A stretch of DNA of 64,000 nt from Planctomycetaceae bacterium (GTDB lineage: Bacteria; Planctomycetota; Planctomycetia; Pirellulales; Pirellulaceae), in NCBI GenBank assembly GCA_020638995.1, contig JACKHM010000001.1, positions 2,108,001-2,172,000 on the forward strand, written 5' to 3'. Under the pieces are notes generated by a model that was not told where the DNA came from, made no database searches, and saw nothing but the letters and a program-made list of their open reading frames with translations. The translations under genes and the position numbers were made by a program. Positions within the stretch are counted from its first letter, which is position 1. Every line of letters starts with the position of its first letter. Below, piece after piece: positions 16,038 to 24,426 of the stretch.

Positions 16038-17471
16038 TCAGGCGAGCATTTTTGAAACCACACTTCCCCCAACGTCCGTTAAGCGGAAGTCGCGTCCCTG
16101 ATGCCGAAAGGTCAAACGCTCGTGATCTATGCCCAGACAGTGCAAGATTGTGGCCTGGAGGTCGTGAACGTGTATCGGATCTTTTGTCGGATGGTAACCT
16201 AGTTCGTCCGTTTCTCCGATGATCTGACCACCTTTAATACCGCCACCGCACAAGAGCATCGTGAACGCAAAGGGATGATGATCACGGCCCTCCTTGCCGA
16301 CGGAGTTACCTCGGCGGACTTCATTCATCGGCGTGCGGCCAAACTCGCCACCCCAGATCACGAGTGTCTCATCAAGCAAACCTCGTCGCTTCAGGTCAGT
16401 GATCAAACCCGCGGCAGGCAGATCGGTCATGTCACAGTTCGTCTTAAGCTTCGTATTCAGGTTTGAATGATCGTCCCAGGTTGAATGGTAGAGTTGGACA
16501 AAGCGCACGCCGCTTTCGACCATGCGTCTCGCGAGCAAGCAGTTAGAGCCAAACCACTGCGTCGTCTCGTTGTTGATGCCATACATTTCGAGCGTCGCGG
16601 CAGTTTCATGTGAGAGGTCGACAAGCTCCGGCGCGGCAGACTGCATGCGGTAAGCCAATTCGTAGGATGCGATCCGCGACTCGATCTCGGCATCTCCAGT
16701 CTGGTGGAATCGCAGTTGGTTCAATTCCCGAATCGCGTCCAGCCTTGCTCGCTGCTGGTGGCGCGTTACTCCGGATGGATTCGACAAGTGAAGGATGGGA
16801 TCACCCTTTCCGCGGAAGTTGACGCCGCGGTATTCAGAGGGCAGGAAGCCGTTATTCCACAGCGTCGATCCGCCGTCGACGCCCTCACCAGAATTCGACA
16901 ACAGCACGACGAAGCCCGGCAGATTGCTAGATTCGCTGCCCAGCCCATAAGTGACCCACGATCCCATGCATGGGTGACCGAACAGCGGTACGCCGCAGTT
17001 CATCACGAGCTGTGCCGGGTGATGATTCGAAACATCGGTGTGCATCGATCGCACCATGCAAAGTTCGTCGGCGCACGTAGCGAGATGCGGCACGTAGTCA
17101 GAGAAATCCATCCCACATTCGCCGTGCTTCGAGAACTTGCGCGGACTTGCAAAGACTTGAGCACTTCCCTTAATCAAAGCATCATCCAGGTCTTGCAGGA
17201 ACGATGCCGGCACTGGCTGCCGATGCATTCGCTTCATTTCGGGTTTTGGCAAGAACAGGTCGAACTGGCTCGGCGCACCTGACATGAAGATGAAGATCAC
17301 ATTCTTTGCACGAGGCTTAAAGTGCGATAAGCGCGGCGCGAGAGGATTTGTATTCGCGGCGAACGCGTTTTCAGCGGATAGCTGAGTGAGAGCGATGCCC
17401 CCAAGTCCGCAGGCGGTCTGCTGGAGGAAGGCACGTCGATCGTGATTCGCGAAGTCGTCGATTCGTTCCAT
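16038..17471 (-). CDS. DUF1501-family secreted protein
   Basis: A 477-residue member of the planctomycete-expanded DUF1501 family, which has a sulfatase/alkaline-phosphatase-like fold. The N-terminus DRRAFLQQTACGLGGIALTQL is a twin-arginine type export signal. Family landmarks include VIFIFMSGAPSQFDLF, DVSNHHPAQ, WDDHSNLNTKLK and VIWGGEFGRTP, and the end matches HDLQATILHCLGIDHERL. The start ATG lies one base after the stop codon of the upstream DUF1549/DUF1553 gene, so the two are almost certainly translated as a coupled pair. The biochemical role of the pair is unknown; it is abundant in planctomycetes and may relate to polymer degradation. Confidence 0.95.
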   Translation of the reverse strand: MERIDDFANHDRRAFLQQTACGLGGIALTQLSAENAFAANTNPLAPRLSHFKPRAKNVIFIFMSGAPSQFDLFLPKPEMKRMHRQPVPASFLQDLDDALIKGSAQVFASPRKFSKHGECGMDFSDYVPHLATCADELCMVRSMHTDVSNHHPAQLVMNCGVPLFGHPCMGSWVTYGLGSESSNLPGFVVLLSNSGEGVDGGSTLWNNGFLPSEYRGVNFRGKGDPILHLSNPSGVTRHQQRARLDAIRELNQLRFHQTGDAEIESRIASYELAYRMQSAAPELVDLSHETAATLEMYGINNETTQWFGSNCLLARRMVESGVRFVQLYHSTWDDHSNLNTKLKTNCDMTDLPAAGLITDLKRRGLLDETLVIWGGEFGRTPMNEVRRGNSVGKEGRDHHPFAFTMLLCGGGIKGGQIIGETDELGYHPTKDPIHVHDLQATILHCLGIDHERLTFRHQGRDFRLTDVGGSVVSKMLA

Positions 17472-17472
17472 C

Positions 17473-19632
17473 TCAGTTTCTCGTCACAAATTCGTGGACA
17501 TTGAACAGCACGCTACAGAGAATTGTCCAGGCTGTCCCAGCATCAGCTCGCGTATCGGTCGCTTCATCCTGCAGCTTGTTCAGCAGTTCAGTCATCACCA
17601 CCAACTCGTTCGCAGTCGGATCGCGAGCGAGGCATATCCGAAACGCGTGTTCGATCTTTCTCCGGTCATCTCCGCTCGTTTCGCGCTGTAAGCGCTCCGC
17701 CAAAGCGGATGCGGCTTCAAAAAAAACCGGATCGTTTAACAGTGTGAGCGCTTGCAGCGGAGTGTTCGAACGATCGCGACGAGTGCAGGTGTGATTTGGA
17801 TTTGGTGCGTCGAAGGTAATGTGCATGGCAAAGGGCGAAGTACGCTGTACCCATGTGTAAAGGGCACGCCGGTAACGATCACCGCCGTCGCTCACTTCCC
17901 AGGTGTTGCCGTATCCCTCCTCCGAAACACTGCTCGGTTGCGGCGGCCGCACACTCGGGCCGCCAATTCTTTCATCCCACAAGCCGCTCGCCAACAGTGT
18001 CGAATCGCGGATCTGCTCAGCGGTAAGTCGGAGCGAGGGTTGCTCACCGCAATAGGTTGCGGTCGTGACGATCGTCCGCAGCATGGCCTTCACGTCCCAA
18101 CCGCTGCCAATAAACTCACTCGCCAGCCAATCCAATAACTCTGGATTCGTCGGTGGCGTGCCGCGGACACCGAAATCGCCAGCCGTTGCGACGATCCCGT
18201 GCCCAAAGAGTTGTTGCCACATGCGGTTCACTGTGACACGCGCCGTCAGCGGGTTGTCTGGAGAAACTAACCAGCGTGCAAGCGCCAAACGATCGCGACG
18301 CTCGGCGCGTAACGATGGTAAAGCATCCAATGTATCGGGCGTTACGACCTTGCCCCGATCACGAAAGTCCCCCGCCAGATGGACGAAAGTCGTGCGCGGA
18401 ATCTGAGTTTCCATCATGGTCGGTGCGCGAGTCACCCTTGGCAGCGAAGCACGCAGCTTTTGTAACTTGGAATTGAGTTCTCCGAGTTTCAACTCTTTTG
18501 CCCTCACCGCGTCAATGGTGTCGGCTTTGGGCAAAAAATAATCGAGAAGACGATCGCGTTGAAGCTGTGATCGCTTCGCAGGGTCGAGCTGGACGATTTG
18601 CCAACCCTCGAGCTGGCCTTCTCCTAAGTGTCCGCCCCAGACCAGTCCAAGCACTTCCCACTGGCGATCCCAATACCAGTCCTGGCCCGGATGATCACGC
18701 GCTTCGAGAATCTTCTTCTCCCAGCGACGTTGAAGATTGTCGATCTCCGAAGCTAGTGGCGTGAGCAACTCACGTCGTTGCCGATGGTACTCAGGTAACG
18801 CGGTTTCGTATGCGTCGCGTTCGTCGGGCAAAGGTGCGTCAATGTTGATCTCGTCGGCCGCATCAAAGAAGGCGTACATTTCGTAAAACTCTTGCTGAGA
18901 GAGGTCGTCGTATTTGTGGTCGTGACATTGCGCACAGCCGATCGTGAGTCCTAGCCAGACCTCACCCACCATCGAAGTGCGGTCAAGAACTTGCTTGACG
19001 CGAAACTCGGCTGGATCGGCGCCACCCTCACGATTGCTCAGCGTTTGCCGCAGGAATCCGGTGGCCAGCCTTTGACTCGTCGATGCATCAGGTAACAGGT
19101 CTCCTGCCAACTGCTGTACCGTAAACTGGTCAAACGGCATCCCTTGATTCAGCGCTTCAACCAACCAAGCTCGATATCGCCACGCGACGGGCCTCGCCTG
19201 ATCCGTCAGATAGCCATCCGTGTCGGCATAGTGGCAAAGGTCCAACCAAGGCCGTGCCCAATGCTCACCATAGTGCGGCGATGCCAAGAGGCGATCGACC
19301 AGTCGCTCGTAAGCATTTGGCGACGTGTCATTGACGAATGCCACGACTTCCTCCGGAGTTGGCGGCAAACCAATCAAATCAAGAGACACTCGCCGAATCA
19401 ACGCGGTGCGATCAATATTTCGCAAACGATGGGATTCGGCGTTCCGTAAGGTGTTGATCACGAATCGGTCCAGCGGAGTCTTGCTGGGATCGTCTCGTTG
19501 GGCGACCGGGACGGGGGGATGCCGCACCGGGCGATAGGACCAATGAGCGGTCTCTTCACACACCGCGGGATGGCCGAAGCACAGGACTGTCGCAAACAGT
19601 GACGCTACCAAGCAAAAGGGGTTCAGTTTCAT
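17473..19632 (-). CDS. DUF1549/DUF1553 (PSCyt2/PSD1) domain protein
   Basis: Planctomycete-type secreted protein of 719 residues. The signal peptide is MKLNPFCLVASLFATVLCFG at the ATG chosen at 19632; the frame begins 36 bp earlier at 19668 with no signal. A DUF1549 domain (about 45-260) has TPLDRFVINTLRNAE, RRVSLDLIGLPPTPEEV and IGCAQCHDHKYDD. A DUF1553 domain (about 450-700) has LARWLVSPDNPLTARVTVNRMWQQLFG and TPLQALTLLNDPVF. It lacks the N-terminal heme-binding PSCyt1 domain often found in this family. It directly precedes and couples to the DUF1501 gene. A perfect 13-bp inverted repeat lies just upstream of the start. Confidence 0.95.
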   Translation of the reverse strand: MKLNPFCLVASLFATVLCFGHPAVCEETAHWSYRPVRHPPVPVAQRDDPSKTPLDRFVINTLRNAESHRLRNIDRTALIRRVSLDLIGLPPTPEEVVAFVNDTSPNAYERLVDRLLASPHYGEHWARPWLDLCHYADTDGYLTDQARPVAWRYRAWLVEALNQGMPFDQFTVQQLAGDLLPDASTSQRLATGFLRQTLSNREGGADPAEFRVKQVLDRTSMVGEVWLGLTIGCAQCHDHKYDDLSQQEFYEMYAFFDAADEINIDAPLPDERDAYETALPEYHRQRRELLTPLASEIDNLQRRWEKKILEARDHPGQDWYWDRQWEVLGLVWGGHLGEGQLEGWQIVQLDPAKRSQLQRDRLLDYFLPKADTIDAVRAKELKLGELNSKLQKLRASLPRVTRAPTMMETQIPRTTFVHLAGDFRDRGKVVTPDTLDALPSLRAERRDRLALARWLVSPDNPLTARVTVNRMWQQLFGHGIVATAGDFGVRGTPPTNPELLDWLASEFIGSGWDVKAMLRTIVTTATYCGEQPSLRLTAEQIRDSTLLASGLWDERIGGPSVRPPQPSSVSEEGYGNTWEVSDGGDRYRRALYTWVQRTSPFAMHITFDAPNPNHTCTRRDRSNTPLQALTLLNDPVFFEAASALAERLQRETSGDDRRKIEHAFRICLARDPTANELVVMTELLNKLQDEATDTRADAGTAWTILCSVLFNVHEFVTRN

Positions 19633-19647
19633 AGATGCATTATTTCG

Positions 19648-19692
19648 CGATCGAGACAAAGAATGCAAGAAACTCTAGGTTTGTCTCGATCG
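19648..19692. repeat. Perfect 13-bp inverted repeat upstream of DUF1549 gene
   Basis: CGATCGAGACAAA at 19648-19660 is matched exactly by its inverse TTTGTCTCGATCG at 19680-19692, with a 19-bp spacer. It begins 16 bp upstream of the DUF1549/1553 start and about 120 bp before pyrC, in their shared divergent region. It may be an operator for a dimeric repressor or a 5' UTR hairpin. Confidence 0.55.
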
Positions 19693-19809
19693 TCGGTGCA
19701 ATTGCCGAATCCTGTGGCGCAGGCCAAAGGCAATTCCCAAATGCAATGAAGAATCGAGGCAGCAGGATGACCAATTGATGAAGCTTCGGATGTTGTGTAG
19801 CGTCTTGGA

Positions 19810-21135
19810 ATGAAAACACTCATCAAAAACGCGACGGTCGTGCTACCTAACGAGACTCTTTCTACATCGATATTGATTGAAGACACGAAGATTGCTGATA
19901 TCGATCCCGCGTCCCAAGTGACGGTCGATAAAGTTGTCGACGCCAGCGGTCTTCATTTGTTGCCAGGTGTCATCGACGACCAAGTTCATTTTCGTGAGCC
20001 AGGCCTGACACACAAAGAAGATCTTTACACCGCGACTCGGGCCTGTGCGAAGGGCGGTGTGACCACGTTTCTGGAGATGCCGAACACCAATCCGAATACG
20101 GTCACCCAAGAGGCACTCGAAGCCAAGTTGGCACTTGCTGCAGGCAAGTGTTTGGTCAACTACGGTTTCTACATCGGAGCGACGCCCGACAATGTCGAAG
20201 ACTTGAAACATGCCCACCGAACTCCTGGGATCAAGATTTTCATCGGATCAAGCACCGGCAACTTGCTGGTGGATGCTCAGGATGCACTCGAACGCATCTT
20301 CGCCGAGACAACTCTGCCAGCCTGTGCCCATTGCGAAGATGAGTCGACCGTGCGCGCGAATGCTGAGCGGTTTGCCGGTACGACGGACGTTCACGATCAC
20401 TCCCGAATCCGAGATCATGAGGCCGCAATCATCGCTACGCGGCGAGCAATCGATCTCGCCAAGCGACATACGCATCGCTTCCACGTGCTGCATGTATCGA
20501 CGGGTGCGGAGACGCTTCTGCTCGCCGAGCATGAGAATTTGATCACCGCTGAAGTGTGCCCCCACCATCTGTTCTTCAATGTTGACGATTACGAACGACT
20601 CGGATCGCTCGTCCAGATGAACCCATCCATAAAGACGGAGGAAGACAATAAGCAGCTGTGGCATGCATTGCTGGACGGCTTGATTCAAGTCATCGCGACC
20701 GATCACGCTCCACACACACTGGAGGAGAAGCGGCAACCGTACCCCAAATCGCCGTCGGGGTTACCTGCCGTAGAAAACTCGCTGGCGCTCATGTTGAATC
20801 AAGTCCACCGAGGACTTTGTACGATCGAACAGGTGGTGCGCTGGATGTGCGATGCGCCCGCTCGCGTCTGGGATATCGTCGATAAGGGGCGCATTGCGGT
20901 GGGCTACGACGCGGACCTTGTGCTGGTCGATCTCAACAAGGCAGCGACGATTCATAACGAGGAGCAGGAGACGAAGAGTAAGTGGAGCCCTTGGGATGGC
21001 GAATCGCTCACGGGCTGGCCCGTGAGCACCTGGGTTATGGGCCATCAAGTGTTTTGTAACGGAGTCATCGACGAGTCCCGACGCGGCAGCGAAGCAATCT
21101 ATGACCACGCACGTGGCGGTTACTGGTCAACCTAG
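19810..21135 (+). CDS. pyrC: Dihydroorotase
   Basis: Amidohydrolase of 441 residues that interconverts carbamoyl aspartate and dihydroorotate in pyrimidine synthesis. Evidence is DDQVHFREPGLTHKEDLYTATRACAKGGVTTF near 57-90, LEMPNTNP, the GIKIFIGSSTGN lysine region, CAHCEDES, VLHVSTG, and the metal Asp in IATDHAPHTLEEK. The first metal motif reads Q-V-H instead of the common H-V-H, a variant I associate with one bacterial dihydroorotase subgroup. Related hydantoinase-type amidohydrolases cannot be fully excluded. It stands alone and is divergent from the DUF1549 gene. pyrE is also in this window, 16 kb away. Cytosolic. Confidence 0.9.
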   Translation: MKTLIKNATVVLPNETLSTSILIEDTKIADIDPASQVTVDKVVDASGLHLLPGVIDDQVHFREPGLTHKEDLYTATRACAKGGVTTFLEMPNTNPNTVTQEALEAKLALAAGKCLVNYGFYIGATPDNVEDLKHAHRTPGIKIFIGSSTGNLLVDAQDALERIFAETTLPACAHCEDESTVRANAERFAGTTDVHDHSRIRDHEAAIIATRRAIDLAKRHTHRFHVLHVSTGAETLLLAEHENLITAEVCPHHLFFNVDDYERLGSLVQMNPSIKTEEDNKQLWHALLDGLIQVIATDHAPHTLEEKRQPYPKSPSGLPAVENSLALMLNQVHRGLCTIEQVVRWMCDAPARVWDIVDKGRIAVGYDADLVLVDLNKAATIHNEEQETKSKWSPWDGESLTGWPVSTWVMGHQVFCNGVIDESRRGSEAIYDHARGGYWST

Positions 21136-21183
21136 CACGGTGATCGTACGAAGGGCGTGGGCATCGAGGTCCACCTTCATAAG

Positions 21184-21214
21184 CCCGAGGTCGATATCCA
21201 ACGCGTGAGGGATA
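21184..21214. repeat. Possible degenerate dispersed intergenic repeat
   Basis: The 31 bp here, whose core is AACGCGTGAGGGA, recall intergenic repeats with an ACGCGTGAG core that I remember from planctomycete genomes. It lies in the 138-bp gap between two converging genes. Recognition is from memory and only one copy is in the window, so support is weak. Confidence 0.25.
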
Positions 21215-21273
21215 CATGATTGGTCTCGCGTTTGCCGAACGGGATGCTGCCGATTACCGAAGGACTTTGGTAT

Positions 21274-22560
21274 CTACATCTCGCCAAGGCAATACAACCG
21301 TTCCTCGCGGACGTCACCAACTTGTTCGGCAACTCGCATGTAGATTCTACTTCCGCAAATCGTCGGGGTCGCAAAGACTTCGTCGCCCAACTGGTTTTTC
21401 GCGACTAATTCGAACTCGTTCGGATTGGCTGTGAACACAAAGCCCTCGCCAGCTTCGTTGACGACGAAGATGTGTTTCCCGACCATCACGGGCGACGAGC
21501 TGAAAGTTCCTCCAAGCCTTCCCTTCCAAAGCTCTTTGCCTGTGGCCGCTTCCCAACACATCGCAACACCGGCGTCGGCAACACCAAAGAGAATTCCATC
21601 GTAAAGCAGCAGCGAAGGGACATACACACGCACGTTGTTTTCCCACACGACCTCACCGGAACCATCGGCACGAACTGCGGACATGTGGTTCTTAGGATAA
21701 CCACCGCTAGTCAGGATGATATTCCCGTCAGTGACCGTCGACGTTACGCACTCGGTCGTGGCACCTTCAATTTCCCACAGTTTTTCGCCAGTGAGCGGTT
21801 CATAGCTCGACACCAAATCACAACCGGTCAGAAATACTTGGTCGCGACCGGCGGCATTCAAAATAATTGGAGACGGATAGTTAGGCGTCGCTGGTCGTGC
21901 GTGACGCCAAACGATTTCGCCGGTCGCGCGATTCATTGCCGCGATCGCTCCACCCGCGTCTCCTTTGTTATCGGCCGAAACAATTACTAATGAAGCATAG
22001 ATCGCGGGTGAAGAACCGTAGCCCTGATGAACGACGTAGTCCGTGATCTTCGTCTGCCAGATCTGTTCGCCGTCGCGGCTGAGTGCAGTCGTGTAGACGG
22101 CACCTCGATTTAGGAAGTTAACGAACAGCCGCTCGCCGTCGCAGGCAATCGTGGTGGAAGCCTGCGATGCCTTTTTGTTTCCCTTCCGCTCAATCCCGCC
22201 ATCGTGAACGATCGTCTGCCATACTTCTTTACCTGTGTTGCGATCGAGGCACAATACAATCTGTTGGTCCGCCTGCTCGTCGGCTGTTGCGAGATAAACT
22301 TGATCGCCAACCACAGTGACCGAACCATGTCCACGTCCTGGAATCGGCGCCTTCCACAGAACATTCTCCGTCCGGCTCCATTTTAACGGAGGAGTTTGAT
22401 CTGCTGCGGCAATGCCGTTGCGTGCCGGTCCACGCCACCAAGGCCAATCGGACGATGCAAACTTTGTAGGGGCCAGCGAGGGCTCAGCAGCCGGTGAGTC
22501 GGCGGTGACCTGACCAACGACCACACACGTGGCCACAGCAAACAGCAGTGCTTTGTACAT
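21274..22560 (-). CDS. Secreted PQQ-like beta-propeller protein
   Basis: A 428-residue exported protein. The signal peptide is MYKALLFAVATCVVVGQVTA. The mature protein begins with the planctomycete motif WPWWRGPARNGIA, then repeated PQQ-like blades such as GDQVYLATADEQADQQIVLCLDRNTGKEVW, GEIVWRHARPA, GEKLWEIEGA and GKELWKGRLGG. The blades match the BamB/PQQ dehydrogenase propeller, but no dehydrogenase active site is evident, so it is probably a binding or scaffold protein rather than an enzyme. It is convergent with pyrC and divergent from the EVE gene. Many paralogues are usual in planctomycetes. Confidence 0.92.
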   Translation of the reverse strand: MYKALLFAVATCVVVGQVTADSPAAEPSLAPTKFASSDWPWWRGPARNGIAAADQTPPLKWSRTENVLWKAPIPGRGHGSVTVVGDQVYLATADEQADQQIVLCLDRNTGKEVWQTIVHDGGIERKGNKKASQASTTIACDGERLFVNFLNRGAVYTTALSRDGEQIWQTKITDYVVHQGYGSSPAIYASLVIVSADNKGDAGGAIAAMNRATGEIVWRHARPATPNYPSPIILNAAGRDQVFLTGCDLVSSYEPLTGEKLWEIEGATTECVTSTVTDGNIILTSGGYPKNHMSAVRADGSGEVVWENNVRVYVPSLLLYDGILFGVADAGVAMCWEAATGKELWKGRLGGTFSSSPVMVGKHIFVVNEAGEGFVFTANPNEFELVAKNQLGDEVFATPTICGSRIYMRVAEQVGDVREERLYCLGEM

Positions 22561-22930
22561 GGAGTTTCTTTCTGGAGAAATAGCGGGCGATTGCGGTGTG
22601 CGGCAATTGTACTTGAGTTTCCGAAGCCTGTCGCCTCAGCCAGCGATCTTGGCAAATCTCTTAAACAGCCCTGCAGAGCATGCGAAGCGCTACTAAGGAA
22701 CACGGGAAAAACAACTTCGCTATATCTTCTGCTAATCATCCCACGGAGTGTGATGGCTACTTTGGTTTCGCCGAAGTTATTTTTCCCGTGTTCCTAAGGT
22801 ACTTCCGCTGTTGGCAACTAAATCATGCGGAAGACAGGCGGTTCGGTCCGACCGGGCATGCCAAACACGCCGAGCATTGGTATAACCTCCGAAACGATTG
22901 ACAGGAACAAAGGGAGTAAAGAACAGCATC
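22561..22930. other. Divergent intergenic region with a long inverted repeat
   Basis: This 370-bp gap lies between the PQQ-like gene (leftward) and the EVE gene (rightward). It contains the 104-bp inverted-repeat element described separately. I see no convincing small gene in the rest: the short frames here are not supported by ribosome binding sites or by composition. Promoters for both flanking genes must lie here but none could be placed. Confidence 0.6.
22694..22797. repeat. 26-bp imperfect inverted repeat (MITE-like element)
   Basis: The left arm at 22694-22719 (starts TAAGGAACACGGGAAAAA, ends ACTTCG) pairs with the right arm at 22772-22797 with 24 of 26 matches and a 52-bp loop. Partial pairing may continue outward. 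The position between divergent genes argues against a terminator. The structure suits a non-autonomous mobile element or a folded dispersed repeat; no transposase is present. Confidence 0.6.
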
Positions 22931-23410
22931 ATGGCAGCCGTAAAGTATTGGTTGATGAAGACTGAGCCAACCAGCTATTCAATTCAAGATCTCGCCGCCG
23001 AGAAACAGCAAAAAACATTTTGGAACGGTGTCAGGAACTATCAAGCGCGGAACTATATGCGCGACGAGATGAAGGTTGGCGATAAGGTGCTGTTCTACCA
23101 TTCCAACGCGACACCGCCTGCGATCGTTGGTGTGGCTACGATCGTTCGCGAGAGCTATCCCGATCACACCTCTTGGGACCGAGACAACAAGCACTACGAT
23201 CCGAAGTCGACGGCGCAGAATCCTCGTTGGTTTATGGTTGACATCAAACTGGAACAGATCTTTGATGAGCCACTTCCGCTCGACACCTTGCGCAACGTCG
23301 CAGCCCTGAAAGAAATGGAACTGCTCCGCAAAGGATCTCGGCTCTCGGTCCAGCCTGTAAAGAGGTTAGAATTCGACACAGTCCTCAAACTCGCGAAAAA
23401 GAAGCGCTAG
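22931..23410 (+). CDS. EVE domain-containing protein
   Basis: A stand-alone EVE (PUA-like) domain of 159 residues, related to thymocyte nuclear protein 1. The family start KYWLMKTEPTSYSIQDLAAE is followed by WNGVRNYQARNYMRDEMKVGDKVLFYHSN, PAIVGVATIVRESYPDHT and WFMVDIKLEQIF. EVE domains bind modified bases in nucleic acids; in bacteria they often accompany restriction or RNA-modification genes, but none is adjacent here. The frame opens at a TTG at 22898, but the ATG at 22931 begins the conserved N-terminus. A GGGAG sequence is about 13 bp upstream. Cytosolic. Confidence 0.95.
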   Translation: MAAVKYWLMKTEPTSYSIQDLAAEKQQKTFWNGVRNYQARNYMRDEMKVGDKVLFYHSNATPPAIVGVATIVRESYPDHTSWDRDNKHYDPKSTAQNPRWFMVDIKLEQIFDEPLPLDTLRNVAALKEMELLRKGSRLSVQPVKRLEFDTVLKLAKKKR

Positions 23411-23411
23411 A

Positions 23412-24329
23412 TCAGACGGGGCTTCGCCTCGCAAATCGATTTGCCTGCTCCACAATGTCAAGTCCGACGAGTCGGCTCCAGGCATCGGTCAATCGTTGAC
23501 ACATCGCCCCGGCGAATCCTGTTCCAATGGGTCGACCGTCCAGCGATATAACCGGGAGCAGGCACGGAGAAGTACTGCACAGAATGACCTCGTCCGCGCG
23601 ATATGCATCCTCGACTGTGAGGTCGCGATGAGAAAATGCAATGCCCAACTCGTGTGCGACTTCTTCTAAAACCCCGACACTTACTCCGGGCAAGATCTTC
23701 TCGCGTGGGGGCGACAAGAATCCCTGAGATTCTTGAAACAAGATCACACTTGCGGTAGATGCTTCGGCAATGAAATCGTCTTGATCGAGAAGAAGGGCTC
23801 GCGCGTCGGGCTCGCGCTCACGGGCCTCGCGATCGGCCAAATAGTAGTGCATTCGACTGCGGCACTTCAGTTCCAGCGGCCAACAGTTGTTTGGGACTTG
23901 CCGCACGCTGCTGACGATCAGGCGTTCGCCGGACGCATATTTGCCATTCCACAGATGGAACGGAATCGGGTAGGTGTGCATCCCGACTGTGGGCCTTTGT
24001 GGACCAGGCGGTGCGAAAGTTGGGTACGGGCCGGGCGTAACAAACAACGAAAGTCCGAGATCATCTCCGGCAGCAAGTAGCTGGTGGTTGTGCTCGGCGA
24101 GTGTCTGAGCGGCTTTGCCAAGTGAGATTAAATCGACATCGGTTATTCGGATGATTTCCAGAGACCGTTGCAGACGCCGCAAGTGCTGATCGAGTCGAAA
24201 CAGCTTTCCGCCGAATGTCCGCAGTTGTTCGGCAACCGTGATGCCTTGCACGAACCCGGCGTCATAAACTGGAACCGTGATTGATTCTTCGGGAATAAAC
24301 TGACCGTTCAGGTAGGCGAGACGAGACAT
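23412..24329 (-). CDS. PLP-dependent class IV aminotransferase
   Basis: Fold-type IV PLP enzyme of 305 residues (branched-chain aminotransferase, D-amino-acid transaminase and aminodeoxychorismate lyase superfamily). It starts with LAYLNGQFIPEESITVPVYDAGFVQG. The Schiff-base lysine is Lys155 in LELKCRSRMHYYLADREA. EASTASVILF is the cofactor Glu/phosphate motif, and CSTSPCLLPV is the C-terminal phosphate-binding turn. Without modelling I cannot separate branched-chain amino acid, D-alanine or PabC activity. There is no signal peptide. The EVE gene converges with it, with stop codons adjacent. A monocistronic transcript is likely. Confidence 0.93.
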   Translation of the reverse strand: MSRLAYLNGQFIPEESITVPVYDAGFVQGITVAEQLRTFGGKLFRLDQHLRRLQRSLEIIRITDVDLISLGKAAQTLAEHNHQLLAAGDDLGLSLFVTPGPYPTFAPPGPQRPTVGMHTYPIPFHLWNGKYASGERLIVSSVRQVPNNCWPLELKCRSRMHYYLADREAREREPDARALLLDQDDFIAEASTASVILFQESQGFLSPPREKILPGVSVGVLEEVAHELGIAFSHRDLTVEDAYRADEVILCSTSPCLLPVISLDGRPIGTGFAGAMCQRLTDAWSRLVGLDIVEQANRFARRSPV

Positions 24330-24426
24330 AGGGATTTCAGAGGTTCGACTTTAGATCAAGGGAAGACTGCCTTCAATCTATATTCCGAATCTGAAATTCC
24401 AAATCCCCAATTCGAAACCCCACTCC

